Assembly: GCA_028287665.1 (NCBI GenBank)
Contig: JAQBPF010000015.1
Location: 1-7,933 of the forward strand
Direction: 5' to 3'
DNA length: 7,933 nt
Source: Deinococcus sp.
GTDB taxonomy: Bacteria > Deinococcota > Deinococci > Deinococcales > Deinococcaceae
Shown here: positions 1 through 7,933 of the stretch, piece after piece
How positions within the stretch are numbered: the stretch's first letter is position 1
Layout: each line of letters begins with the position of its first letter
Notes under the pieces: generated by a model
Seen by the model: the letters and a program-made list of their open reading frames with translations, nothing else
What the model was told of the DNA's origin: nothing
Database searches by the model: none
Position numbers and translations under genes: made by a program

Positions 1-770
1 TGGATTCCACCGAATTGACCCTGAATCTGGAATCTCGCCTGTTGCCGGGAATATTCACGGCGGGCCAGATCAACGGAACCAGCGGTTATGAGGAAGCGGC
101 GGCACAGGGTCTGGTGGCCGGAACTGCCGCTGCCCGCCGCGCCGAGGGCCTACCCGAACAGTTCATTGGCCGCGAAACCGGTTATCTGGGCGTGATGCTG
201 GATGATCTGGTCTTCAAGGGCAGCGACGAACCCTACCGCATGATGACCAGCCGGGTAGAACATCGCCTGCTGATGCGCCAGGACAACGCCGACGAACGCC
301 TGACTACGCTGGGCCACGACTTGGGCTTGGTGGATGACCTTGAGCGAGACCGTGTGGCGGCCAAGTATGGGCGAGTGGCCGACGCCGTAGCTGAATTAGG
401 CCGCCAGCGTGTACAGGGTCAAACCGGGGATGCTTGGTTGCGCCGTCCAGAATTCACCCTGCCGGATGTGGAAGCTTTGGGATTCACTCTGCCCGTGCTA
501 GACGCTGCCGAGCGGGAAGCACTGGAAATCCGGGTGAAATACGCTGGATATATCGCACGGGCCGAAACGCAGCTGAAGTCGGAAGGGCGGGCGCGGGAGC
601 TGAGTCTGGCGGGCGTGGATTTCACAGGGATTGCGGCTCTGTCGAACGAAGCCCGCGAGAAGCTGGCGCGGGTGCGTCCACTGACCGTGGAACAGGCGTC
701 ACGGGTTCCCGGTGTGCGCCACGCCGATATCAGCGCCCTGCTGGTTCACCTGAAACGTCAGTCTGCTTAA
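1..770 (+). CDS. mnmG: MnmG (GidA), tRNA uridine-5-carboxymethylaminomethyl modification enzyme, C-terminal part
   Basis: Only the 3' part is present: the reading frame is open from base 3 and ends at TAA 768-770, giving about 256 residues of a protein usually a little over 600 long. MnmG is an FAD-dependent cytoplasmic enzyme that, with the GTPase MnmE, modifies the wobble uridine U34 of certain tRNAs. The visible part contains the second GidA signature ([17 protein letters not shown], near the start) and the conserved stretch [19 protein letters not shown], followed by the helical C-terminal region that contacts MnmE and tRNA in characterised homologues. The last residues include VHLKRQSA. 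The stop codon lies 4 bases before the first parS-like repeat. The frame also has an in-frame TTG at 15, but this is internal and not a start. Identification is secure; the N-terminal FAD domain lies outside the window. Confidence 0.96.
   Translation, partial: DSTELTLNLESRLLPGIFTAGQINGTSGYEEAAAQGLVAGTAAARRAEGLPEQFIGRETGYLGVMLDDLVFKGSDEPYRMMTSRVEHRLLMRQDNADERLTTLGHDLGLVDDLERDRVAAKYGRVADAVAELGRQRVQGQTGDAWLRRPEFTLPDVEALGFTLPVLDAAEREALEIRVKYAGYIARAETQLKSEGRARELSLAGVDFTGIAALSNEAREKLARVRPLTVEQASRVPGVRHADISALLVHLKRQSA
743..756. promoter_or_regulatory. Degenerate parS-like 14-mer inside the end of mnmG
   Basis: GGTTCACCTGAAAC matches the parS core GTTTCACGTGAAAC at 12 of 14 positions. It lies in the mnmG codons for Val-His-Leu-Lys-Arg, 18 bases before the first 28-base repeat. 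It could be a third weak ParB site, or chance imposed by coding sequence. Only the similarity is seen; binding is inferred. Confidence 0.3.
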
Positions 771-774
771 CAAT

Positions 775-802
775 GTTTCACGGGAAACTTGACGGTGAAA
801 CA
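775..802. promoter_or_regulatory. parS: parS-like ParB binding site, copy 1
   Basis: This is the first of two identical 28-base elements. It begins with GTTTCACGGGAAAC (775-788), which differs from the widely conserved parS core GTTTCACGTGAAAC by a single base. It then adds an extra right half-site, GGTGAAAC (794-801). GTTTCAC at the left edge and GTGAAAC at the right edge form a perfect inverted repeat 13 bases apart, and in this copy flanking T and A extend it to 8 bp. The location, upstream of parAB in the same operon, is typical for parS. The match is seen directly; ParB binding follows from the conservation of parS across bacteria and is inferred here. Confidence 0.8.
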
Positions 803-844
803 AATCTGGTGGTGAATTGAACGAGGGCGCTTGACCTGAGCCAC

Positions 845-872
845 GTTTCACGGGAAACTTGACGGTGAAACA
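845..872. promoter_or_regulatory. parS: parS-like ParB binding site, copy 2, overlapping a start codon
   Basis: An exact copy of the 775-802 element, 70 bases downstream, with a 42-base unrelated spacer between them. The one-mismatch parS core is at 845-858 and the extra half-site GGTGAAAC at 864-871. The final A of the element is the A of the ATG at 872 that starts the LAGLIDADG gene. ParB bound here would cover the translation start region of that gene, so local repression is possible. This is inferred from position only. Confidence 0.8.
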
Positions 873-1264
873 TGGATACGCTCCCAGAACCCTCCCTCTC
901 AACCACGCCCTTTGATCAGGGCTTGCTGCTGGGCATCCTGATAGGCGAGGGGCATTTCGGCGGTGACGGCAAGCAGGCGCACATCACCCTGAGGATGCAC
1001 ACCCGCCACCGCAAACTCTTTGAGGCAATGCTGCGAATCTGCCCCGGCTCGCGGTTGTACGGTCCCTACGATCACGGTGGACGGCAGTACTACCAGTGGA
1101 TGGCGCGGGGCAAGGTGCTGCGCGAACAACTGATTCCGCTGCTGGACGCGCTGCCGATGGCCGAGCTGGATGACCATGTATTCGAGCGCTACTTAGATAT
1201 GAAAACGAGGTACGGCCTGATGAATACACCCGAATTGACACCCGAACCGCAGGACAAGCTGTGA
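872..1264 (+). CDS. Small single-motif LAGLIDADG-family protein
   Basis: A 130-residue protein whose residues 19-27 read LLGILIGEG, followed by HFGG. This fits the LAGLIDADG helix of homing endonucleases, with Glu26 in the place of the metal-binding acidic residue. The rest fits a single LAGLIDADG fold: a beta strand (HITLRMHTR, about 38-46), a helix ([10 protein letters not shown]), a YYQWMARGK strand, then a helix [12 protein letters not shown]. One-motif members of this superfamily act as homodimers. There is no host intron or intein around it. It sits between mnmG and rsmG and its TGA overlaps the rsmG start by 4 bases (GTGA at 1261), so the two are probably translationally coupled, which suggests a host-adopted gene. 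No strong Shine-Dalgarno precedes ATG 872; only GGTGA at 864-868, inside the parS-like repeat, is present. The fold assignment is by eye. The function, whether nuclease, DNA-binding protein or something else, is unknown. Confidence 0.7.
   Translation: MDTLPEPSLSTTPFDQGLLLGILIGEGHFGGDGKQAHITLRMHTRHRKLFEAMLRICPGSRLYGPYDHGGRQYYQWMARGKVLREQLIPLLDALPMAELDDHVFERYLDMKTRYGLMNTPELTPEPQDKL
1251..1254 (+). promoter_or_regulatory. Ribosome binding site of rsmG
   Basis: AGGA sits 6 bases before GTG 1261 and lies inside the last codons of the upstream gene. It supports the GTG start and coupled translation across the 4-base overlap. Confidence 0.65.
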
Positions 1265-1998
1265 CGCCGGAAGGACAGGATCTGTTGTTGCGGGGCGGCG
1301 ACGCGCTGGGACTAGACCTCACGCCACACCTGCCCGCTTTTGCCGAACTGCTACGGCTGCTGCTGGAAGGCTCGGCCCGCACCAACCTCACCGCCCTCAA
1401 AGAAGAACCAGACATCATCCTCAAGCATTTCGTGGATTCGCTGACGTGCTTGCAGGGTGGCTACCTTCACGGGGTTCAGCGGGTCGTAGACCTGGGCACC
1501 GGCGCGGGCTTTCCCGCTTTGCCCCTCGCCATCGTGCAGCCTGACCTGCAACTGGTTCCGGTAGATTCCACCCGCAAGAAGATCGAGTTTGTGGCCGCCA
1601 CCGCCGCCGCACTGGGCCTGACCAACGTCAATCCGCTGGTGGGCCGCGCAGAGGAATTGGGTCAAGACCCCGAACACCGCCAGCGCTATGACCGCGTGGT
1701 GGTGCGCGCAGTGGCCGCGTTGCCGATCCTGGCGGAATTGGCTCTCCCTCTTCTCCGCGAAAACGGATTGCTGGTGGCCCAAAAAGGCCCCATCAGTAAC
1801 GAAGAACTCAACGCGGGGCGCCGCGCATCGGGGGAAGTAGGCGGCAAGGTGCAGGTAGTTGATCCCTTTACACTGCCGATTCTGGGCGACGCCCGCACAC
1901 TGATCGTGATTGAAAAGCTGAAGCCCACGCCTGCCAAATATCCCCGGCGTCCGGGCGTCCCGAACCATCAGCCTTTGTTCTGGAACGGCAATACGTGA
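1261..1998 (+). CDS. rsmG: RsmG (GidB), 16S rRNA (guanine-N7)-methyltransferase
   Basis: A 245-residue S-adenosylmethionine-dependent methyltransferase, close to the usual length for the family. RsmG methylates N7 of the guanine at position 527 (E. coli numbering) of 16S rRNA; its loss gives low-level streptomycin resistance in several bacteria. Visible family motifs are NLTA (42-45), KHFVDSL (55-61), the SAM-binding glycine-rich loop [14 protein letters not shown] (77-90), an acidic position in [12 protein letters not shown] after strand 2, and the C-terminal [14 protein letters not shown]. The GTG start is supported by AGGA at 1251-1254 and by the overlap with the preceding stop codon. Next to mnmG and parAB it makes the classic gid-par cluster, here with the small LAGLIDADG gene inserted between mnmG and rsmG. 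The gap to parA is 82 bases, in which I see no convincing promoter or terminator. Confidence 0.96.
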   Translation: MTPEGQDLLLRGGDALGLDLTPHLPAFAELLRLLLEGSARTNLTALKEEPDIILKHFVDSLTCLQGGYLHGVQRVVDLGTGAGFPALPLAIVQPDLQLVPVDSTRKKIEFVAATAAALGLTNVNPLVGRAEELGQDPEHRQRYDRVVVRAVAALPILAELALPLLRENGLLVAQKGPISNEELNAGRRASGEVGGKVQVVDPFTLPILGDARTLIVIEKLKPTPAKYPRRPGVPNHQPLFWNGNT

Positions 1999-2069
1999 GG
2001 CGACTCTTCTGTGCAGTCATGCATCCGGTCCGTTCAATCACGGTATCTTCACTGGCAATGCTCGCAGTC

Positions 2070-2075
2070 AAGGAA
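2070..2075 (+). promoter_or_regulatory. Ribosome binding site of parA
   Basis: AAGGAA ends 5 bases before GTG 2081. It supports that start, which places the Walker A loop at the N-terminus as in other short ParA/Soj proteins. Confidence 0.6.
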
Positions 2076-2080
2076 CTTCA

Positions 2081-3671
<1,591 letters not shown>

Positions 3672-3689
3672 TTCAACAGCCCAAAAGAA

Positions 3690-3723
3690 AGAGGGGAGAG
3701 GCCGTCAACAGCCTCTCCCCTCT
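3690..3723. terminator. Bidirectional terminator between parB and the convergent VanW gene
   Basis: A perfect 13-bp GC-rich stem (AGAGGGGAGAGGC at 3690-3702 with its complement at 3711-3723) encloses an 8-base loop. Read on the minus strand, the stem is followed by TTCTTTTGGG, a reasonable U-tract for the VanW transcript. On the plus strand the following GTGCTTTGAG is a poorer tract. The position between two convergent stop codons (3671 and 3737) fits a shared terminator. Confidence 0.85.
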
Positions 3724-3736
3724 GTGCTTTGAGTCC

Positions 3737-5230
3737 TCAGCGGCGCGTGCCCACCAGGAAGATATTGGGCCAGGGACGGTAAACGCTCCGCAAAATGTCC
3801 TGCTTGAAGGCCTGACCGTTGCGGATGAACTTGCGGGTCACCTCTAAAGTGGCTCCGGGGGCGGCCCAGTCCACCTGCTTGCGCTGTCCGGCAGGCAAAG
3901 TGGGATCAGAGATCAGGCGGTCGGCGGGCGAGGGACGGCTGCTGAGCGTGCGCGGCGCACCCACTTCTACTGTGTAGTCGCGGGTCTTGCCGAACACGGC
4001 GATGGTCAGACGGGCTTCGTCATCGTTCCATTCGGTCTGGAACCACAGTGCCCCGCCCGTATCGTTGGCAAACTTCAGGTCCAAATTGGGCTGATAGATG
4101 GTGGCGTCCAAGCCCTGCGGATCATAATAATGCACCTGATAGGAGTGGTTCTGGCGCTGAAGGGTCGACAGGCCCGCACCGTAAAGGGTACGAAATACGG
4201 TCGTGCTGACTTGACAGATGCCGCCGCCCACGCCATCGGCGGTGCGTTCTCCGGAGATGACCAGACCCGTGACAAAGCCGTTTTTGGTGTTGATGGACCC
4301 CACAACCTGATTGAAGGAAAACACTTTCCCCTCGATCAGACGGTCTTTGAAGCGGGACGCCCCCACATGAATGTTGGTGATCCGGGCCGCGCTGCTGCCG
4401 AAGTAATTCGTTTCGCCCGTTCCGAGATGTTGGGTGATGCCACGGGAAGAAAAGAAGTTGAGCGTACGCTCTGGAGCCACCTGTCCAGACACGATAATGC
4501 TGGCCTGCACGCCCTCTGGGTTCTTGAGAACAGCCTCGATGCTGGCGCGGGTCTTGTCCATATTGATGATCAGCCCATTGCGCTGCACCACGGCCCAGCC
4601 GTCCCACAGTTCTTCGAACCGGGCATCTTCGGGCGTGGAAGGCAGCTCGGCCACAAACTTTTTCAGGTCGGCCTCCAGCGACGCACTGATGGTGCCGCCT
4701 CGCTGGCGGAGTTGGGCCACCCGCGTACTGGACAGGGTCAACGTCCGCGTGAAGGGCAGGGTGGTTTTTTTGCCGTCTACCAGGGCAGGCCACTCCGTCC
4801 TCACCGTGATGAGCAGTGGTGCGGAGCGGGCGGGCGTAACCTTGACCGTGGGCTGAGGCGGGGTGGGCGCAGGCTGAGGCGGGGTGGGTACCACGGGCTC
4901 AACAGGCGGCACAGGCACCGGGACTGGGTCGGCCGCAGGAACAGGCGGCGTGGGCACAGGCACGGTAGGAGCAGGCACTGGGGGCGCTTCTACGGGCGGT
5001 ACATCTACCGGAGGCGCTTCTACAGGTGGCACCTCCACAGGTGGCGTGGGGGCCGGTGGGGTCGCGCTGGGCGGCACAGGTGGGAGAGGCAACGCCGGAA
5101 TGGTGATTGGATTGGTCACCGGCACGGGTGGGGTGTCCGTCTGGGCCGCCGCGCCGCCCAACAGGGCCCCGCCCAATACCGCGCTGATCAGCACTGTGAA
5201 TGTTCCTGCACGCCTGAGTTGACCCTTCAT
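3737..5230 (-). CDS. Secreted VanW-domain protein with proline-rich stalk
   Basis: A 497-residue protein. Residues 1-29 form a Sec-type signal peptide: basic MKGQLRR, a hydrophobic core, and a possible cleavage after AAA before Gln30. Residues about 34-133 are a low-complexity proline/valine stalk with five PPVxx units at 63-87. Residues about 139-260 resemble the YoaR-type region that usually precedes VanW (putative peptidoglycan binding). The VanW domain follows, with [11 protein letters not shown] (301-311) and the hallmark [12 protein letters not shown] (335-346, Cys339), then NHSYQVHYY. The C-terminal 80 residues resemble a G5-like tail. VanW occurs in some vancomycin-resistance clusters, but its molecular function is not established and no van genes are present here. 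The likely location is the cell envelope. No strong Shine-Dalgarno is seen. It lies 73 bases downstream of the ypdA-like gene on the same strand. The domain call is firm; binding to the wall is inferred. Confidence 0.88.
   Translation of the reverse strand: MKGQLRRAGTFTVLISAVLGGALLGGAAAQTDTPPVPVTNPITIPALPLPPVPPSATPPAPTPPVEVPPVEAPPVDVPPVEAPPVPAPTVPVPTPPVPAADPVPVPVPPVEPVVPTPPQPAPTPPQPTVKVTPARSAPLLITVRTEWPALVDGKKTTLPFTRTLTLSSTRVAQLRQRGGTISASLEADLKKFVAELPSTPEDARFEELWDGWAVVQRNGLIINMDKTRASIEAVLKNPEGVQASIIVSGQVAPERTLNFFSSRGITQHLGTGETNYFGSSAARITNIHVGASRFKDRLIEGKVFSFNQVVGSINTKNGFVTGLVISGERTADGVGGGICQVSTTVFRTLYGAGLSTLQRQNHSYQVHYYDPQGLDATIYQPNLDLKFANDTGGALWFQTEWNDDEARLTIAVFGKTRDYTVEVGAPRTLSSRPSPADRLISDPTLPAGQRKQVDWAAPGATLEVTRKFIRNGQAFKQDILRSVYRPWPNIFLVGTRR
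4851..4888. repeat. Two 17-base direct repeats within the stalk coding region
   Basis: GGCTGAGGCGGGGTGGG occurs at 4851-4867 and 4872-4888, a 21-base period. On the coding (minus) strand it gives the doubled PTPPQP stretches at the end of the proline-rich stalk. It is probably a product of slippage or local duplication. Confidence 0.75.
4970..5044. repeat. 15-base tandem repeat encoding PPVxx units
   Basis: Five imperfect 15-base units code for [20 protein letters not shown] and PPVPA (residues 63-87 of the VanW protein). The regular period suggests growth by replication slippage, and the copy number may vary between strains. Confidence 0.8.
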
Positions 5231-5250
5231 GCCCGGCAGTATTTCACGCG

Positions 5251-5279
5251 CTCCAGGCTAAATTGTGAAGTGCCTGAAG
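5251..5279. other. 8-bp inverted repeat between ypdA-like and VanW genes
   Basis: CTCCAGGC (5251-5258) and GCCTGAAG (5272-5279) pair as eight base pairs, one of them G-T wobble, around a 13-base AT-rich loop. No T-tract follows on either strand, so it is a poor intrinsic terminator. It could be an operator, an mRNA structure ahead of the VanW gene, or chance. Confidence 0.35.
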
Positions 5280-5303
5280 CTGATGGGGGAGCTGTAAACA
5301 GGC

Positions 5304-6314
5304 TCAGCGGGCCAGCAGCGCCGCGCCTTTTAACTGCCGCCCGATTTCGGCCACCGCTGCCAGAGCGTGATGCCGCCCGTTTTCGATAAAGACCTGATTG
5401 GTTTTGCCCGCAAAGCCCGCGCTGCCCACCACGAACAGGCCCGGCGTGCTGCTTTCGTAGGCCTCAGAGAGCACAAGGCAGGCGTCGGGCTGCTGCGCCA
5501 GATTCAGCCCATTCAGGAAGCTGAGGTCGGGGCGGTATCCAGTCAGGGCAAAAGTAAAATGCGTGGGCAGCTCAAAGGTGCTGCCGTCGGCCAGCTCAAT
5601 CCGGGTCAGATCAGGCAAAATCTCCACGACCCGCGAGTTGAAGTGGGCGGCGATGCTGCCTTCCTTGATGCGGTTTTCCAGATCCGGGCGCACCCAGTAT
5701 TTGATGGTGGATTTGAGTTCGGGCGCACGCACCACCATCGTTACTTTGGCCCCGCCGCGCCACAGGTCCAGGGCAGCGTCGGCGGCGCTGTTGCCCGCAC
5801 CGATCACGGTCACGTTCAGGCCCATGAACGGGTGCGCCTCGGTGTAGTAGTGCGACACGTTGTCGCCGTCCTCACCGGGAATGCCCAGATGCAGAGGATT
5901 GTCGTAGTAGCCCGTTGCCACGACCACACGCCTCGCCTCCACCACGCCGGGGGTGCCGTCCCTCGCCTCTATTTCCAGCGTGAAGCCCGCCGGGGCCGCG
6001 TGAATATCGGTGACGGTGGTGTACTGCTCCACATTCAATTCTTCCCGCTGCGTCACCAGGCGGTAGTACATCAGGGCGTCGCGGCGATCCGGTTTGTCGT
6101 GGCCCGTGACCATCGGATGGTTGCCGATTTCCAGTTCGGGAGCGGTGGTAAAAAACGTCATGTAGGTGGGGTACTCGAAAATAGCGTTGACCACGCAGCC
6201 TTTTTCCAGCACCACGTAACTCAGGCCCGCGCGTTTGCACGCTATTGCCGCCGCGAGTCCCACCGGGCCAGCCCCCACAATTGCCACATCTATCAGACCA
6301 CTCATGCCGCCCAT
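5304..6314 (-). CDS. ypdA: YpdA-family FAD/NAD(P)H oxidoreductase (putative bacillithiol disulfide reductase)
   Basis: A 336-residue flavoprotein of the thioredoxin-reductase-like fold. Residues 14-19, GAGPVG, are the FAD-binding dinucleotide motif. [19 protein letters not shown] (37-55) and [13 protein letters not shown] match the YpdA family. ATGYYDNP (133-140) is the linking motif and GAGNSAADA (172-180) the NAD(P)H motif. The C-terminal [22 protein letters not shown] closes the FAD site. In Firmicutes YpdA/Bdr reduces bacillithiol disulfide with NADPH, and Deinococcus also makes bacillithiol. There is no CxxC pair. From my memory of the S. aureus protein, its conserved cysteine lies in GGGPCG; here that position is Val18, so the mechanism may differ. 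Nearby cysteines are Cys26 and Cys40. Met4 (ATG at 6305) is an equally plausible start and gives a more typical N-terminus; neither start has a clear Shine-Dalgarno. It is divergent from fumC. Confidence 0.87.
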   Translation of the reverse strand: MGGMSGLIDVAIVGAGPVGLAAAIACKRAGLSYVVLEKGCVVNAIFEYPTYMTFFTTAPELEIGNHPMVTGHDKPDRRDALMYYRLVTQREELNVEQYTTVTDIHAAPAGFTLEIEARDGTPGVVEARRVVVATGYYDNPLHLGIPGEDGDNVSHYYTEAHPFMGLNVTVIGAGNSAADAALDLWRGGAKVTMVVRAPELKSTIKYWVRPDLENRIKEGSIAAHFNSRVVEILPDLTRIELADGSTFELPTHFTFALTGYRPDLSFLNGLNLAQQPDACLVLSEAYESSTPGLFVVGSAGFAGKTNQVFIENGRHHALAAVAEIGRQLKGAALLAR

Positions 6315-6372
6315 TCTGGCAGGGGAGAGGAGGGGAGACCGTAAGGAAGGGCGTCTGATGGGGCTTGTCTAA

Positions 6373-6394
6373 GGGTCGAGGGTCGGAGGGTCGA
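6373..6394. repeat. Tandem GGGTCGA-type heptamers
   Basis: GGGTCGA (6373-6379), GGGTCGG (6380-6386) and, after one A, GGGTCGA (6388-6394) lie in the 159-base gap between the divergent ypdA-like gene and fumC. I believe similar GGGTCGA runs occur in other Deinococcus intergenic regions, but that is recollection and unverified. No function is evident. Confidence 0.7.
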
Positions 6395-6425
6395 AGAACG
6401 GCGTTCAGGAAGTGGCGAGGATTGC

Positions 6426-6451
6426 CCACACTCCACGATCCACACTCCACG
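6426..6451. repeat. Two 12-base direct repeats upstream of fumC
   Basis: CCACACTCCACG occurs at 6426-6437 and 6440-6451, a 14-base period separated by AT. It lies just upstream of the candidate fumC -10 element and overlaps its possible -35. It could be a regulator site or part of the same intergenic repeat as the heptamers 32 bases upstream. Confidence 0.7.
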
Positions 6452-6467
6452 TTCTCCCCGCTAAACT
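6439..6467 (+). promoter_or_regulatory. Candidate leaderless promoter of fumC
   Basis: TAAACT at 6462-6467 fits the -10 form TANNNT and ends 6 bases before ATG 6474, so transcription would start at or next to the start codon. TCCACA at 6439-6444 matches 4 of 6 bases of TTGACA with a 17-base spacer. No Shine-Dalgarno precedes the ATG, which fits a leaderless mRNA, common in Deinococcus. The motif is seen; promoter activity is inferred. Confidence 0.5.
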
Positions 6468-6473
6468 TGAAGC

Positions 6474-7883
6474 ATGACCGACACCCGTACCCCGGCCACC
6501 CGCACCGAATCCGACACGATGGGCAAGCTGGAAGTTGCCTCTGACCGTTACTGGGGCGCACAGACCGAGCGCAGCATTCACAATTTTCCGATTGGGCGCG
6601 ATACGTTCGTGTGGGGCCGCCCGGTGATTCAGGCACTGGGAATCCTGAAAAAGGGTGCGGCGCAGGCCAATGCCGACCTGGGCGAATTGCCGCAGGATGT
6701 AGCCGACCTGATCGTGCGGGCCGCCGATGAAGTGATCGCGGGCATGCTGGACAGCCATTTTCCGTTGGTGGTGTTTCAGACCGGAAGCGGCACCCAGAGC
6801 AACATGAACGCCAACGAGGTGATCTCCAACCGCGCCATAGAACTGGCGGGCGGCGTGCTGGGCAGCAAAGCGCCCGTACATCCCAACGACCATGTGAACC
6901 GGGGCCAGAGCAGCAACGACACCTTTCCCACCGCCATGCACATTGCCGTGGTGCTGGAACTGAACCACCGCCTGTACGGCAGCGTGGGCAAACTGCGGGA
7001 CACGCTGCACGCCAAGGCCGAGCAGCACGCCGGACTGGTGAAGGTCGGCCGCACACACCTGCAAGACGCCACGCCGATCACGCTGGGCCAAGAAATCGGC
7101 GGCTGGGTGGCCCAACTGGACTACGCCCTGGCCGAAGTGAAGCACGCCGAAGCGGGCCTGTACGACCTCGCCATCGGCGGTACGGCTGTCGGCACGGGCC
7201 TGAACGCTCACCCCAAATTCGGTGATCTGGCCGCGCAAAAGTACGAGGCAGAAACGGGCTTCCCCTTCCGTTCGGCAGAGAATAAATTCGCAGCCCTCAG
7301 CGCCCACGACGCGCTGGTGCAGACCTCGGCGGCGCTACGAACGTTGGCTGGAGCCTTGATGAAAATGGCGAACGACGTGCGCTGGCTCGCCAGTGGCCCC
7401 CGCAACGGCATCGGTGAAATCGTGATTCCGGAGAACGAACCCGGCTCCAGCATCATGCCCGGCAAGGTGAACCCGACCCAGAGCGAGGCGCTGACGATGG
7501 TGGCGACCCGCGTGTTCGGCAACGACGCGACGGTGGCCTTTGCAGGCAGCCAGGGTAATTTTCAGCTGAACGTGTTTAAGCCCGTGATGGTTCACGCCGT
7601 GCTGGAGAGCATTCGGCTGATTGCCGACGCCAGCCTCGCCTTCAATGACAACTGCGCAGTGGGAATAGAACCGAATCTTGCCAAAATCGAAGAAAACCTC
7701 AGCATCAACCTGATGCAGGTGACGGCGCTGAACAAGCACATCGGGTACGACAAGGCCGCCGCCATCGCCAAAAAAGCGCACAAGGAAGGCAGCAGCCTGC
7801 GCGAAGCGGCGCTGGGCCTCGGCTACGTGACCGACGAAGAATTCACGGCGTGGGTGATTCCGCTGGAGATGACGCACAACTGA
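6474..7883 (+). CDS. fumC: FumC, class II fumarate hydratase
   Basis: A complete 469-residue protein, nearly the same length as E. coli FumC (467). It interconverts fumarate and L-malate in the citric acid cycle, without an iron-sulfur cluster, as a cytoplasmic homotetramer. The three superfamily regions are intact: [10 protein letters not shown] (103-112) with [16 protein letters not shown] (138-153); [16 protein letters not shown] (192-207), where His195 corresponds to E. coli His188; and the signature [15 protein letters not shown] (324-338), where Ser325 corresponds to the catalytic Ser318. MPGKVNP followed by TQSE favours fumarase over aspartase or argininosuccinate lyase. The ATG at 6474 gives a normal N-terminus, with MGKLEV beginning at residue 16. 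It lacks a Shine-Dalgarno but has a -10-like TAAACT just upstream. It appears to be a single-gene unit, divergent from the ypdA-like gene. No terminator is visible in the 50 bases after its stop. Confidence 0.97.
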   Translation: MTDTRTPATRTESDTMGKLEVASDRYWGAQTERSIHNFPIGRDTFVWGRPVIQALGILKKGAAQANADLGELPQDVADLIVRAADEVIAGMLDSHFPLVVFQTGSGTQSNMNANEVISNRAIELAGGVLGSKAPVHPNDHVNRGQSSNDTFPTAMHIAVVLELNHRLYGSVGKLRDTLHAKAEQHAGLVKVGRTHLQDATPITLGQEIGGWVAQLDYALAEVKHAEAGLYDLAIGGTAVGTGLNAHPKFGDLAAQKYEAETGFPFRSAENKFAALSAHDALVQTSAALRTLAGALMKMANDVRWLASGPRNGIGEIVIPENEPGSSIMPGKVNPTQSEALTMVATRVFGNDATVAFAGSQGNFQLNVFKPVMVHAVLESIRLIADASLAFNDNCAVGIEPNLAKIEENLSINLMQVTALNKHIGYDKAAAIAKKAHKEGSSLREAALGLGYVTDEEFTAWVIPLEMTHN

Positions 7884-7933
7884 GGGACGTGGGTTGCAGG
7901 GTATGGGAAAAGCCGAGCAGAACTGCCCACCAC

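Noticed and set aside
831..864. TTGACC at 831 and TTGACG at 859 looked like -35 boxes for the LAGLIDADG gene.
   Set aside because: No TANNNT -10 lies at 16-18 bases from either, and TTGACG is part of the parS-like repeat in both copies.
775..872. Two 28-base repeats with a 42-base spacer resemble a minimal CRISPR array.
   Set aside because: There are only two copies and no cas genes, the repeat holds a near-perfect parS core, and it sits upstream of parAB. A ParB site explains it better.
3737..5230. VanW domain as a sign of vancomycin resistance.
   Set aside because: There is no vanH, vanA/B, vanX or vanRS nearby. VanW-domain proteins are widespread in bacteria without resistance clusters.
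4130..5389. A long plus-strand open frame (419 codons) and a Gly/Thr-rich one (4884-5222) opposite the VanW gene.
   Set aside because: They are antisense shadows of the high-GC VanW gene. The Gly-Thr and Arg-Gly runs are the complement of the proline stalk, and no domain is recognisable.
5872..7307. Long minus-strand open frames (5872-7056 and 6405-7307) overlapping ypdA and fumC.
   Set aside because: They run antisense to fumC and across the intergenic gap, with Arg/Cys/Pro- or His/Gln/Val-rich composition typical of shadow frames in GC-rich DNA.
7884..7933. Possible terminator after fumC from GTGGG and CCCAC near the window end.
   Set aside because: The pairing is only five bases with a loop of about 30 and no T-tract.

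Overview
This window looks like a piece of a Deinococcus (Deinococcota) chromosome. The evidence is high-GC coding sequence, short operon-style spacing, a bacillithiol-type YpdA oxidoreductase, an mnmG/rsmG/parA/parB locus, and a -10-like hexamer placed directly before an ATG, as in the leaderless mRNAs common in this genus. The genus is an inference from protein style and organisation; no database search was possible.

Positions 1-3671, plus strand: the end of mnmG (tRNA U34 modification), a 101-base gap with two identical 28-base parS-like elements, a small LAGLIDADG-family protein, rsmG (16S rRNA m7G methyltransferase), parA and parB. Four of these genes are tightly packed: the LAGLIDADG gene and rsmG overlap by 4 bases, and parA and parB by 17. 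The locus therefore carries the ParA ATPase, the ParB CTPase/DNA clamp and candidate ParB binding sites together. This is the usual arrangement of a bacterial chromosome partition locus, often near the replication origin. A perfect 13-bp stem-loop at 3690-3723 closes the operon and probably also terminates the convergent gene.

Positions 3737-6314, minus strand: a secreted or wall-associated VanW-domain protein with a 100-residue proline-rich stalk, downstream of a YpdA-family FAD/NAD(P)H oxidoreductase. The YpdA-like protein has valine where the Firmicutes bacillithiol disulfide reductases carry their conserved cysteine.

Positions 6315-6473: a divergent intergenic region with two small tandem repeats and a candidate leaderless promoter. 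It is followed on the plus strand by fumC, a complete class II fumarase (6474-7883). Nothing recognisable was seen in the last 50 bases.

Most of the window is housekeeping. The parts most worth following up are the parS-like repeat pair, one copy of which runs into the start codon of the LAGLIDADG gene; the apparently domesticated LAGLIDADG gene inside the gid-par operon; and the cysteine-less YpdA.
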